Shown piece after piece: positions 11,178-20,900 of a stretch of DNA of 64,000 bases. Both the position numbers and the translations under genes were made by a program. The stretch is from Pseudomonadota bacterium (GTDB lineage Bacteria; Pseudomonadota; Alphaproteobacteria; Acetobacterales; Acetobacteraceae), in NCBI GenBank assembly GCA_021815825.1, contig JAKAZO010000008.1:1-64000 (forward strand). Reading direction: 5' to 3'. Every line of letters starts with the position of its first letter. The first letter of the stretch is position 1. The notes beneath the pieces were generated by a model that saw only the letters and a program-made list of their open reading frames with translations, ran no database searches and was not told the DNA's origin.

Positions 11178-11184
11178 GGCGGCG

Positions 11185-11676
11185 TCAGTGACCGGCCGGC
11201 GCGGTGCCGGATGCCGCCCTGCCGACGGCGAGACGGGTCAGGCGCACGAGCATCATCAATGCGGCGGCCAGAGAGCCGAGCCAGGCTGCGAGGAAGAACG
11301 GCCAGACCGGGAGCGTGAGGTCGTAGGTCGCCTCGCCCGAGGCGTAGCTGTCCAGCACCTTCAGCGCCATCGCCCAGCAGAACACGGCCATCGCGGCGAA
11401 GGTCAGCAGGCTAGCGAACGCGTCGAGCCGCCGGCGCGCGTGCGCGCTGAGCGCGCCCCAGAGCAGATCGACGGTGATGTGATCGCCGCGAAAGCCGCTT
11501 GCGGCGATTCCCCAGAAAATCAGGATGCCGAGGAAATAGCGGCTGAGATCATAACTGTCCGGGATCGCCCAGGAGAAAGCATAGCGCAGCGCCACGGAGA
11601 CGAAGGTGAGCGCGGTCACAAAGGCGAGGAAGGCGCCGGCGAGCCGCTCGCCCATGTCGATGAGGCGGTCCACCAT
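11185..11676 (-). CDS. dctQ: TRAP transporter small permease (DctQ family)
   Basis: A 163-residue four-helix membrane protein of the DctQ type: helices around GAFLAFVTALTFVSVALRY, YFLGILIFWGIAASGF, LTFAAMAVFCWAMALKVL and FFLAAWLGSLAAALMML, plus the typical RGDHITVDLLW motif after helix 2. It bridges DctM and the solute-binding protein. The ATG at 11676 is four bases downstream of the dctP stop; the open frame extends to 11781 but would overlap dctP. Confidence 0.9.
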   Translation of the reverse strand: MVDRLIDMGERLAGAFLAFVTALTFVSVALRYAFSWAIPDSYDLSRYFLGILIFWGIAASGFRGDHITVDLLWGALSAHARRRLDAFASLLTFAAMAVFCWAMALKVLDSYASGEATYDLTLPVWPFFLAAWLGSLAAALMMLVRLTRLAVGRAASGTAPAGH

Positions 11677-11680
11677 GACC

Positions 11681-12706
11681 TCAATAGCCGGCGTGATGCT
11701 CGGCGATACTCGCGCGCAGCGCCGCATCGATCGGCGCCGGATCTGCGCCGGTGCGCCGCACGTCGGCAGCCCAGCGCGCATGCAGCGGCTCGGCCGCGCG
11801 CTTCCAGGCCGCCAACTGCTCGGGCGTGAGCTCGATGAGTTCGTGGCCGGGCTCGGCCTTCACCTTGGCCCTCCCGGCGGCCTCGAAGTCTGCCCAGGGG
11901 GCGGCGAAGCGAACCGCCCACTCCGTCGTGCAATGGGCGTCGATGACTGCCTTCTGGGTCGGGGCCAGCGCCGCATAGCGGGCCTTGTTCAGCACCCAGA
12001 CGAAGCTGGTGACGTAGAGCTGGGCGTCGATATGGTAATGTACGGTCTTGTCGATCCCGAACAGAACCAGCGAGCCCCAGGGGAAGAAGATACCATCCGC
12101 GACCCCGCGGTCGAGCAGGTCCCGCGCGCCGGGGGCGGAGGCCTGCACATTGGTGCCGCCGAGCAAGGTCACGAGGTTGCCGATGGTCGCGTTGGCGGGG
12201 CGCATCTTCATCCCGCGCAGATCCTCGGGAACGACGACCCTGCGCCGAGCATGCAACGTGCCGGGGTCGTGGATGAAGGCGAAGCAATACTGCACGTCCT
12301 TCATCTCGCGCGCGGCATAGGCGCGGTACCAGGCGTCGAGCGCGGCGGTGCCGGTCTTGGCATCCTTGTACTGGAATGGCAGGTCGGAGGCGGCGATGAT
12401 GGGAAAGCGGCCAGGCTGATAGCCCGGATTGACATAGGCCGCATCGGCGATGCCGTCGCGAGCCATGTCGTAATGGTCGAAGGCTTTGCCGAGCTGTTCG
12501 GCGGGGAAGATAACGGCGGTGATGGTGCCGTGCGAATCGGCCTTGATGGAATCCGCCCAGTCCTGGATCGCTGCCTGCAGCGGATGCGACGGCGGCACCC
12601 AATGCGAAAGCTTCAGTTGCACGGGCGCATCCTCGGCTCGCGCCGGCACGGACATAGGCGGCGCAGCCAGAAGGGCGATCATGGCCAGTGCTTTGGCGAT
12701 TTTCAT
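11681..12706 (-). CDS. dctP: TRAP transporter solute-binding protein (DctP family)
   Basis: A 341-residue periplasmic binding protein with a Sec signal (cleavage near PARA-ED at about residue 24). The mature sequence has the DctP features LKLSHWVPPSHPLQ, DAAYVNPGYQPGRFP and a conserved arginine region LRGMKMRPANATIGNLVTLLGG that usually binds a substrate carboxylate. The start at 12706 is preceded by GGGGAAG and begins the signal peptide; an in-frame ATG at 12760 is less likely. It is the first gene of dctPQM. The ligand is unknown, but the amidase and aminotransferase genes upstream hint at an organic or amino acid. Confidence 0.92.
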   Translation of the reverse strand: MKIAKALAMIALLAAPPMSVPARAEDAPVQLKLSHWVPPSHPLQAAIQDWADSIKADSHGTITAVIFPAEQLGKAFDHYDMARDGIADAAYVNPGYQPGRFPIIAASDLPFQYKDAKTGTAALDAWYRAYAAREMKDVQYCFAFIHDPGTLHARRRVVVPEDLRGMKMRPANATIGNLVTLLGGTNVQASAPGARDLLDRGVADGIFFPWGSLVLFGIDKTVHYHIDAQLYVTSFVWVLNKARYAALAPTQKAVIDAHCTTEWAVRFAAPWADFEAAGRAKVKAEPGHELIELTPEQLAAWKRAAEPLHARWAADVRRTGADPAPIDAALRASIAEHHAGY

Positions 12707-12767
12707 CACAGCTTCCCCCGCTTCTCGGCTCATGCTGGCTTGCGCCGCTCGTCCCGGCAAGGGGGGG

Positions 12768-13493
12768 TCAAAGGTAGCCGAAGCGGCGCAGGAAGGGCGC
12801 GAAATGGTCGGTCAAACGGGGCTGATCCTCGGCTGCGATGCGGCTGCGCCACTTGCCGACGCGCTGATCGCCGATGTGGTTGCGATGGATCTGGGTGACG
12901 CGGTCATAGAGGTCGACCGCCGCGTCTCCCTCCAGCCGCTCTGGCGGCAGGCTTGCCACCGAGGCGGCGGCCGCGCGGACGGCGTCGCTCTCGTAGGCGG
13001 TAAAGATGCGCCCTTGCGCCGCGGCATCGGCGGGCAGCCGCAGATGCGCCGCGATCGCCGCGACCGTCTCCGGCTTGGCGAAATATCCGTCCTCATATCG
13101 CAACACCGGAAAGCCGCGCTCGGCCAGGGGCAGCAGCCGGCTGCAGCAGGCGTCGATGGCGGCCAGCGCGGTCTGCGGCGCCACCTTGAATCGCTCGATC
13201 AGCGAGAGCACCGCATCGCGTGGATCGCGCACCGAGAGCAGCACGGCGGGGTAGGCGAGCTCGACGAAGCCGGTGAAGTCCGGCTCGCCCCGGTGCATCT
13301 TCCACACCACGCGCCGCCCACGAAGGTCCGGATGGCCCAGGACCTTGGTCAGGCTGTCCGAATAGAGCGCCAGCACGCTGTCAGCGCCAAAAGCGGCGAG
13401 ATAGAGTTCGCGCGCGACGTTGAACACCCAGGTCGAGGCGCTGCCGTAGAGACCCTGCGTCACCACCACCCGCGGCGGCGCGGCCTCCGCCAT
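12768..13493 (-). CDS. Sulfotransferase-like P-loop protein
   Basis: A 241-residue protein resembling PAPS-dependent sulfotransferases. The N-terminal QGLYGSASTWVFNVARE (about 13-29) matches the 5'-phosphosulfate-binding loop, and LLSVRDPRDAVLSLIERF matches the 3'-phosphate-binding segment. A canonical P-loop Arg/Ser-Gly-Thr is not seen, so activity is unproven. The ATG at 13493 follows the amidase stop by one base, so the two are coupled. It may modify a product of that operon, or act in glycan or lipid sulfation. Confidence 0.72.
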   Translation of the reverse strand: MAEAAPPRVVVTQGLYGSASTWVFNVARELYLAAFGADSVLALYSDSLTKVLGHPDLRGRRVVWKMHRGEPDFTGFVELAYPAVLLSVRDPRDAVLSLIERFKVAPQTALAAIDACCSRLLPLAERGFPVLRYEDGYFAKPETVAAIAAHLRLPADAAAQGRIFTAYESDAVRAAAASVASLPPERLEGDAAVDLYDRVTQIHRNHIGDQRVGKWRSRIAAEDQPRLTDHFAPFLRRFGYL

Positions 13494-13494
13494 C

Positions 13495-14922
13495 TCAGCC
13501 GGCGAGTGGGGGGCGCCGGTCGGCCCAGGGGCGGAGCCGTTCGAACGAAGCGGCGGCCTGCAGAACGCCGAGATCGTCGAAGCGCCGGCCAACGATCTGC
13601 AGTCCGACCGGGAGCCCGCTTCGGGTGAAGCCGCAGGGCACCGAAATGGCCGGATTGCCGGAGAGATTGAACGGGTAGGAGAATTCAGCCCAGGATATCC
13701 AGTCCCAGGGATGTTCGGGCCAGTCCTCGGGTGCCAGCCTGTCGGCCGGGAAGGCGGGGACCGAGACGGCCGGGGTGAGCAGAAAGTCCCAGTCGCCGAA
13801 GAAGCGGTTGATCTCACGGATATAGGCGTATTTCCGTTCGCGCAGACGCTGGTAGCCGGTCATCGTCGTCGTGGCGCCGGCGCGGATGCAGGCGACGAGG
13901 CCCGGGTCCATGCGGTGTTCCCACTCGGCCAGCGCTGGCGCATGGATGGAGAGATGGGCCGGCCAGAGCCCGCGGATCAGTTCCGGGCCTGTCGGACCCC
14001 AGGACGTGGTGACCGCCTCGACCTTTCCCCCCAACTCGGCGGCGAAGCTCTCCGCCGCGGCGCGCACCAGGGCGGCGACTTCGGGATCGACGCGGGCATG
14101 GCCGAGATCAGGGCTGAAGCCGAGTCGCCGGCCGGCGATGCCGCGATCGAGCTGGGCCAGATACGGCGCGGGCGGGGCTTCCAGGCTCGTGTGGTCCCAG
14201 TCATGCGGCCCCGCCATCACCTCTAGCATCAACGCCACGTCGGCGACGGTACGCGCCAGCGGGCCATTGTGCGAGGAATAGTCGGTGTTCGAGACCGGCC
14301 AGTTGGGGATGCGGCCATAGCTCGGCTTGAAGCCGACGACGCCGCAGAAATGCGCCGGCATGCGGATCGACCCGGCGCCGTCACTCCCTTGGTGCAGCGG
14401 TCCGAAACCGGCCGCCGCCCCGGCGCCCGCTCCAGCGGACGAGGCCCCCGCGTTCAGCCCGTACCGCCAAGGGTTATGGGTGATGCCGGTGGTCGGCGAG
14501 CGGCTTACGCCGGTCCAGCCGAACTCCGACGTGGTGGTCTTGCCGAGGATGATGGCGCCGGCGGCTTTCAGCCGCGTCACCATCGGCGCGTCCTCCTCGG
14601 GCACGAAGCCGTCGCGCAGATGCGAGCCGTAGCCGGTGGCAATCCCCGCAGTCCAGGTAAGGTCCTTCAGCGTCACCGGCACCCCATGCAGCGGTCCGGT
14701 TGCCTCGCCACGGGCCAGCGCCGCCTCGGCGACCCGGGCGGCGTCGCGGGCCGGTTCGGCGAGCAAGGTGGCGAAGGCGTTGACGCGCGGCTCGAGCGCC
14801 GCGATGCGCTCGAGCACCGCCTCGACGAGCTCGACCGGGGACAGGGTGCGCGCGCGGATCAGCCGGACGAGTTCGACCGCCGGTGTGAAGCAGAGCGCTT
14901 CGGTGTTCATCGCGGGCGTCAC
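13495..14922 (-). CDS. Amidase-signature family amidohydrolase
   Basis: A 475-residue amidase-signature enzyme hydrolysing carboxamides. The Ser-cisSer-Lys triad is visible: Lys in VPVTLKDLTW (about residue 88), the cis-Ser in GASSAG (about 163-165), and the nucleophile Ser in DGAGSIRMPA (about 187). The glycine-serine stretch is unusually alanine-rich (GASSAGAGAGAAAG instead of GGSSGGSAAA). It overlaps the ilvE stop (ATGA at 14919-14922). A GatA function is unlikely, as no gatB or gatC is adjacent; a catabolic amidase is more probable. Confidence 0.88.
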   Translation of the reverse strand: MTPAMNTEALCFTPAVELVRLIRARTLSPVELVEAVLERIAALEPRVNAFATLLAEPARDAARVAEAALARGEATGPLHGVPVTLKDLTWTAGIATGYGSHLRDGFVPEEDAPMVTRLKAAGAIILGKTTTSEFGWTGVSRSPTTGITHNPWRYGLNAGASSAGAGAGAAAGFGPLHQGSDGAGSIRMPAHFCGVVGFKPSYGRIPNWPVSNTDYSSHNGPLARTVADVALMLEVMAGPHDWDHTSLEAPPAPYLAQLDRGIAGRRLGFSPDLGHARVDPEVAALVRAAAESFAAELGGKVEAVTTSWGPTGPELIRGLWPAHLSIHAPALAEWEHRMDPGLVACIRAGATTTMTGYQRLRERKYAYIREINRFFGDWDFLLTPAVSVPAFPADRLAPEDWPEHPWDWISWAEFSYPFNLSGNPAISVPCGFTRSGLPVGLQIVGRRFDDLGVLQAAASFERLRPWADRRPPLAG

Positions 14923-16007
14923 GCCGGCACCGCGACACGCTCGGTGAGCGGCGCGGTCCAGCCGAACGGATCCGGCGCGGTGCCGTACTGGATGCCGACG
15001 ATGGCGTCATAGAGCCGCTGCGTAAGCTCGCCGATCCGTCCGCCATTGATCGTCACGCGCGCGTCGCGATAGCCGAGTTCGCCGACGGGCGAAATGACCG
15101 CGGCCGTGCCGGTGCCCCACATCTCCGTCAGTGCTCCGCGGCTGGCGGCGGCGAGGACTTCGTCGATGGCGACAGGCCGCTCGGCAACCTTGATGCCCCA
15201 GCTCTTGAGCAGCGTCAGCACCGAATCCCGCGTCACCCCGGCAAGGATGGCGCCATTGAGCGGCGGCGTGACCACCTCGTCGCCGATGCGCAGCATGATG
15301 TTCATGGTGCCGACCTCGTCGAGGTAGCGGTGCTGCACCCCGTCGAGCCAGAGCACCTGGGTGAAGCCGGCGCGGGCCGCCTCCTCGGCGCCGTGCAGGC
15401 TGGCGGCGTAATTCGCCGCCGCCTTGATGGCGCCAATGCCGCCCGGCACGGCGCGGACATGGCTGTCCATGGCCAAAATCTTCACCGGGTTCATGCCCTC
15501 GGCATAATAGGCGCCGACCGGAGACAGGATCACATAATAAAGGTAGCTAGACGAGGGGTGCACACCGAGGAACGTCTCGGTGGCGATCACCGTCGGGCGG
15601 ACATAGAGGGCGGTGCCTGGCATGGATGGCACCCAGCGCTGATCGACCTCGATGAGCGCCCGAAGGCTCTCCTGCACCAGGGCGGGATCCAGCTCCGGGA
15701 TGCACAGTCCCGCGCAGGAACGGTTGAGGCGTGCGGCGTGGGCGGACGGGCGAAAGAGGCGGATGACGTCGTCGGCGCCGCGGAACGCCTTCAGCCCGTC
15801 GAACACCGCCTGCGCGTAATGCAGGACGCAGGTGGCGGGATCGAGGCTGAAATTCTGGTAGGGCACGATGCGCGGGTCGTGCCAGCCACGGCCCTCGTCG
15901 TACTCCATCATGAACATGTGATCGGTGAATACGGTGCCGAACCGCAGCGTCTCGTCGGGAGGGGGCGTTTTCGGCCGGCTGGTCAGGGTCACGGCGATCT
16001 GGGGCAT
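14919..16007 (-). CDS. ilvE: Branched-chain amino acid aminotransferase
   Basis: A 362-residue fold-type IV PLP aminotransferase of the long IlvE subgroup (eukaryote-like, 340-370 residues). The PLP lysine is Lys195 in GAIKAAANYAAS. Other family motifs are FDGLKAFRG, YVRPTVIATE and ISPVGELGYRD. It transfers the amino group between glutamate and Leu/Ile/Val keto acids. GGAG lies nine bases upstream of the ATG at 16007, so that start is preferred to the in-frame ATGs at 16013 and 16052. It is the first gene of ilvE-amidase-sulfotransferase, with TRAP genes following. Confidence 0.92.
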   Translation of the reverse strand: MPQIAVTLTSRPKTPPPDETLRFGTVFTDHMFMMEYDEGRGWHDPRIVPYQNFSLDPATCVLHYAQAVFDGLKAFRGADDVIRLFRPSAHAARLNRSCAGLCIPELDPALVQESLRALIEVDQRWVPSMPGTALYVRPTVIATETFLGVHPSSSYLYYVILSPVGAYYAEGMNPVKILAMDSHVRAVPGGIGAIKAAANYAASLHGAEEAARAGFTQVLWLDGVQHRYLDEVGTMNIMLRIGDEVVTPPLNGAILAGVTRDSVLTLLKSWGIKVAERPVAIDEVLAAASRGALTEMWGTGTAAVISPVGELGYRDARVTINGGRIGELTQRLYDAIVGIQYGTAPDPFGWTAPLTERVAVPA

Positions 16008-16052
16008 GGGCATGGTCTCCGGGGCGGAAGCTTGGGCGCGGGACGTCGGCAC

Positions 16053-16288
16053 GATTGCGTCGTGGCGCGGCCGGCCCGTACGGGCGATGCGCTATCTTGG
16101 CGCGGTTTGCCGCGCCTGTCTCGCCCACCGGATCGCACGCCGGACAAGCGTGCCACTCAATCTTCATCATGGCGGCCCAACGCCCGCAAGGTGGGGATCA
16201 TCTCAATTTCAGGATTTGAATCGACATTCGCCTCATTTTTCCGTACGAACTGACGCGATGCCATTTTTATCATCAAGCGATTATCGCA
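16053..16288. other. Gene-free region upstream of ilvE and the RTX-like gene
   Basis: This is the left part of a 412-base gap (16008-16419) between divergent genes. I see no gene, RNA or repeat in it. Base composition drops from GC-rich to AT-rich after about 16200, as expected where promoters for the plus-strand gene lie. Confidence 0.5.
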
Positions 16289-16349
16289 ATCGGCACCGAT
16301 TTTAGCCGATTTTTCCGATCAATTATCGGTTGCTCACATTGCGGTGAGC
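16289..16349 (+). promoter_or_regulatory. Cluster of CCGAT sites plus GCTCAC-N6-GTGAGC inverted repeat
   Basis: Three direct CCGAT pentamers start at 16296, 16306 and 16315, flanked by inverted ATCGG copies at 16289 and 16325, so five sites are spaced 7-10 bases apart. Directly downstream, 16332-16349 is a perfect GCTCAC-N6-GTGAGC inverted repeat. Both lie in an AT-rich patch 70-130 bases upstream of the RTX-like start. A weak promoter candidate follows: TTGCAT at 16361, 15-base spacing, ATTAAC at 16382. Helical spacing suggests a DNA-binding regulator, but this is inference. Confidence 0.45.
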
Positions 16350-16419
16350 GGTGTTCATGCTTGCATTTTCTTACGCCACCGATTAACAAGGGGTGGGAAA
16401 AGCAGAGGAGTCTCCGTTC

Positions 16420-17892
16420 ATGGCTGTCGTAACCGTCCCGGGCGCTGGCACGAACACCTATCAGTTGCAGTACAACTCGCCGACGAGCGCAAGCATTGCG
16501 ACCCAGCTTCTGCAGACGATCTATGCCGCGAACGTTTCAGGAACGCTGTTTCCGCAAGTATATTCCCAGCAAGGGTCAACGGCGAACGTTCCGAGTGGGA
16601 AGCTCGGAGAACTGATTGCCGATGGCAGCACTGGAAACACGAATGTTGTTGCGCCCACCGGCTATCTCGGGCTGATCGATGCGTCGACGACTGCTCCTGT
16701 CACGATCGCTGGTGCTGCCCAGGCGAACGAGAGCGTACTGGGCGGGGCCTCGGACCTCACTTTCTATACCAATGGCGGTTCCGGCACCGTCGTCGGCGGC
16801 GACGGTAACAACGTCATCGCCAGCCCCACCGCCAGCGGCGGAGCGTGGACGCTTAACCTCTATGGGGTCGGCAACACGTCGGTCTATGGCGGCGCGGCCA
16901 GTGATCTGATCCAGAGCGGAAACGGGCATAATCTATTCTTTCTCGGTTCTGGCGCTGATACGGTCTATTCTTCCGGCGCTGACACGATCATCGCCGGCAC
17001 CGGCAACACGACAGTCGCGACGTCGGCGCCGGGTGCCTTCGTCTATGGCGGAAATGGCACGGATCTCCTGGTTAATGCTGGCGGTGCCGATACGTTCTCT
17101 GCCGGCGGTGGCGCGGAGACCATCTTCGCGGCCTCGAGCGGAGGATTGTATTTCCTCAATACCAGCCCCAATCTCGAGTTTGTTGCCACGAGTGCCGTCG
17201 CCTCGACCATCGTCGGCGGCTCGGGTAACGCGACATTGTTCGGTGGTTCCGGCACCAACCTGATTTTCACGGGCCAGGAAAACACCGTCGCCGACCTGCA
17301 ATCCTCCAACAACACCATCGTCGGCGGCTCCGGCAACACGACCGTCTATGCCGGCACTGGACACGACACGTTGTTCCAAGGCTCCGGCCAGCTGCTCTAT
17401 GACGCGCAGCAGAGCAATAGCATCATCGTCAGCCAGAGCAACAGCCTCGGCGGTACTTTCTTTGCCTATAATGGCGGTCAGGTCGCGCTGTTCGGAGCCA
17501 ATAATGGCAACGTCTTCGTTGCCGCCACGGGCAACGCCACGCTCCAAGGCTCCGGCGCGTCGGGCAATAATACATACTTCGCTGGCACTGGCGCCGACAG
17601 CATGGTCGCTGGCAGCGGCAACGATACACTGGTCGCCAGCACCGGGGCGGCGACGATGGTCGGCGGCGCCGGTATCGAGACATTCATCTTTGCCAAGGGT
17701 AGCGCCGGCGGTACCGACCTCATTCAGAACTTTACTGCCCACGACCAGCTCAACTTCTACGGATACGGCAGCAATGCGGTCGCGTCGCAGCAGGTGGTAA
17801 ACGGTTCGTTGGTGATCACGCTGACCGACAACACCAAGATCACATTCCTCAACGGCACGACGATCAGCGCCGGCCAGATCCATAATCTCTGA
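16420..17892 (+). CDS. Secreted RTX-like beta-roll repeat protein
   Basis: A 490-residue Gly/Asn/Thr/Ser-rich protein with very few Lys, Arg or Cys residues. From about residue 110 on it consists of degenerate nonapeptide-type repeats (VVGGDGNNVI, VGGSGNATLFGGSGTN, AGTGHDTLFQGSG, AGSGNDTLVAS) ending in GGAGIETFIFAKG...DLIQNFTAHDQLNF, the usual C-terminal cap of RTX proteins exported by type I secretion. Most repeats have Asn, Ala or Thr where calcium-binding Asp is expected. There is no Sec signal, consistent with type I export, but no T1SS genes are nearby. AGAGGAG nine bases upstream supports this start. It converges with a glycosyltransferase fusion gene, a possible glycosylation partner. 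Confidence 0.75.
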   Translation: MAVVTVPGAGTNTYQLQYNSPTSASIATQLLQTIYAANVSGTLFPQVYSQQGSTANVPSGKLGELIADGSTGNTNVVAPTGYLGLIDASTTAPVTIAGAAQANESVLGGASDLTFYTNGGSGTVVGGDGNNVIASPTASGGAWTLNLYGVGNTSVYGGAASDLIQSGNGHNLFFLGSGADTVYSSGADTIIAGTGNTTVATSAPGAFVYGGNGTDLLVNAGGADTFSAGGGAETIFAASSGGLYFLNTSPNLEFVATSAVASTIVGGSGNATLFGGSGTNLIFTGQENTVADLQSSNNTIVGGSGNTTVYAGTGHDTLFQGSGQLLYDAQQSNSIIVSQSNSLGGTFFAYNGGQVALFGANNGNVFVAATGNATLQGSGASGNNTYFAGTGADSMVAGSGNDTLVASTGAATMVGGAGIETFIFAKGSAGGTDLIQNFTAHDQLNFYGYGSNAVASQQVVNGSLVITLTDNTKITFLNGTTISAGQIHNL

Positions 17893-17911
17893 CGGTCTGA
17901 GCAGGCTGGAC

Positions 17912-17947
17912 AAAAGCCGGTCGCGGGCGTCCGCGGCCGGCTTTTTT
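17912..17947 (+). terminator. Rho-independent terminator of the RTX-like gene
   Basis: AAAAGCCGG-T-CGCGG pairs with CCGCG-G-CCGGCTTTTTT across a GCGT loop, 20 bases after the stop codon and followed by a six-T run. The A-run on the left side means it could also act on the minus-strand gene that ends at 17964. Confidence 0.88.
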
Positions 17948-17963
17948 GTGCCTGATGGGCTGC

Positions 17964-20900
17964 CTATCCCGACACTACGCGGCTCCAAGGGTGGCGCCGG
18001 CGCAGATCTTCCACCAGCATCTCCTTGTTGCGCTGCAAGTCGGTGGAGGTGCGCAGCATCGAGCCTTCATGCACGCGGTAGCGACCGAGCCGTTCCGGCA
18101 CATTGATCCCGAACAGGCCACGCTCAGCCAGCCGGCACCAGAAATCATAATCCTCCCAGCCGAAGCGCACATGGTCGTAGCCGCCGACAGCGCTCCAGGC
18201 GGCGCGTCTGATCAAGGCCTGGGCGTCGATATAGTTGCCGGCGACAAGGCGTGCCGGATCGTATGGCTCAATGCCAAACAGATCGGTCCGGCTACCAAAC
18301 CGCTCTAGCCGGGGATAGGCGTATGCGGCGCCGCTCTCGCGCAGAGCCGCGAGGCAGCGCGCCGCGCATTCCGGCAGGAGCAGATTGTCGGCATCGACCG
18401 GCAGCACGAATTCGCTCGCCGCAAGCGCAAAGCCGACGTTGCGCGTGAGGCCGAGCCCGCTGTTGGCGCGGTTGCGCACCAGCTGCGCGCGACCGAACCG
18501 GGCCTCGTTGGCCGCGAGCCAGCGTTCCGCGACCGCCAGCGAGTCGTCGGTCGAGCGGTCGTCGACGACGATGAGATCCAGCTCCATGAGGGTTTGCGCC
18601 TTCACGGAGTCCAGCGTCTCGGTGACGAAGCCGGCATAGTTGTAGAGTGGGACGACGACCGTGACGGCCGATTGGGTCACCCGGTCGTAGCCGCGGACGA
18701 TTTCGTGTTCGGGCACCCGCGGCAGCGGGGGAATCGGCGCGGCGGCGCGGACGAGGTCGAGAGCGAAGGCCCGCGCCGCACGGCGGCCGCGATGGAGCGT
18801 CTGCTCCAGAACCGAGGCCCAGCGCTCGGTCTGCGCCTCGGGGCCGAAGCGGCCGATAGAGTCGATCTCCGCAGCCCGCGCCAGCCGCGCGCGCAGCTGC
18901 GGATCATCGGCCAGGCGACAGATCGCGTCGTGCCAAGCATCCTCTCCGGCCGCCAGCAGCCCGGTCTCACCGTCACGGATGGCGGCGCGGAATGGGGCCG
19001 TGGGAGAGCAGACCGAGGCGACGCCGGCCAGGGCGGCCTCGAAGAACTTGAGTTCGCTCTTGGCTTCGCAGAACGGATTGCCGACCTCCAGCGGGGCCAG
19101 ATTCACGTCGAACCGGGCGATCTCGTCTGGCAGTTCAGCCACCGGGACATATTCCCGCCACTCGATCTGTCCCTCGAGCCCCGCCAGCGCTGGGTATTCG
19201 TGCACGTCCAGGCAGTCGGTCGTCTCGCGACGGAAGAGCACCAGGCGCCCGTTTGGCCGCGCGCGCAGGAAGCGGGCGACCGCGCCGGCGATGATGGCGA
19301 AATCCTTCTGATGTGTTCGGCTGCCCCCGGCATAGCCCAGCCGCAACAAGCCATCCGAGGGCTTCACCCTGCGCGCGCGGGCCGCGAGGTTGGCGCGGGC
19401 GCGGGTCGCGTCGTCGAAGCTGTTCGGCAGCACGAAGACCGGCTTGCCCCAGCGGTGCATGTGGTCAGCGAGGACCTGCGTCGTCGTCGAGCAGAAATCG
19501 GCCGCCACCATGCTTTCCTGGACCCGGTGGTAGAAGCGGGCGACCTCGGCCTCGTTCAGCCGCTGCGAGCGAATACCGTCTATCACGTCGGTCCGTGCCA
19601 GGGCCGGGTCGACCATGAGGTCATCAACATCGAACAGGATCGTCCGCCCGGCCGAGCGCGCGGCGTCAACCACGGCCGCCACGGCTTCGCCCCATTCGGT
19701 TCGCCACAGCACGAGCAGATTTGCGGAGGTGACGAGATCCGGTGCCGAAGCCGCCTCGGCGACTGTCCTCACCTCGGCCAGCCCGCCAAGCCGGCGAACC
19801 GCATCGGCCTGCCGCAGGACGCGATAGGCATGCCCAGGCGTGTGTGGCTCGCCCGAGACGAACAGCACGCGCGGCCGCCGTTCGGGCAGGCTCCAGTGCG
19901 ATGGCGTTGCGGTGGGCCCCGACATCGCGGCGCGCAGGGCGCGGCCCTCGGCGCGGCCGAAGCGTTCATAATGGTCGAGGGCGTTCAGCCCCGCCGCGGC
20001 AACGTCCTGGTGCAGATCGAGGTACGTTCGCACCGAGAAGCGCGGGCCAGGATCGCGGCCTTCGGCGGCGCCGAAGCGGACATAGTGCTCCGCCGCGTCC
20101 ATGCCGAGAGCCCTGACGTCCGCGTGCTGGCTCAGATACCAGGCCGGATCGAACAATTCGCTGGCTCGCACGATCGCCAGCAGCGCCGCCTCTGCCTCGT
20201 TCGGCTGCCAGCGCCGGCGGAGCCGGCGGCGAAGCCGAGCGGCAAGGCTCGGCCGGGGCAGTGGGCGAGCGAGCCGGGCGCGTTCCTCGGCCTGCTCCCG
20301 CTGTGCCTGCGCTTGATCGAGCAGGGTCTCGGTCCGGTCCAGCAGCGCCCGCAGCGCCTCCCGCTCGGTCTCGCTGGCCGCAAGCCGCCACTCGCTGAGC
20401 GCGAGCGCCACCTGCGCCCGCTCGGCCGCCGCCGGGGCCGTCTGCTCTGCGACTGTCCGCAACCGGTCGAGTTCGGCCTGGCGGGCGGACGCCTCGGCGT
20501 GCAGTCGCCCGATAGCTTCTTCCGTCCAGTGCCGCTGCGCTTCGATCTGTCGCGGCAAATGCAGATAGGGGTCGATCAGCCCGTCGCGGATGAACAGCGA
20601 ATCGGCCAGTTCCGGCAGGTCGGAATCCGCCGCGACAACGAGCAGGTAGGTAGCGCGGGCGAGCCCGGCCGAAGCCTCGATCCGGTCCGGGCCGCGCTGC
20701 TCGAACGTCAGCGGCAGCGCGCCGCGCGCCGCCGGCCCGCCGGGCATTGGCCCATCGGCGAACAGCGCCGTGCCGAGGAGGGGGCGCTGGGCGAAGGCGG
20801 CCATGTGGCGGAAGTGCCGGGTGACGAGCGCGCGCAGTTCGTCCCGGGTCAGTTCGTGCACGTGGTAGGGGTTGGGTGGCGTGTTGGCCGGAGAGGTGAT

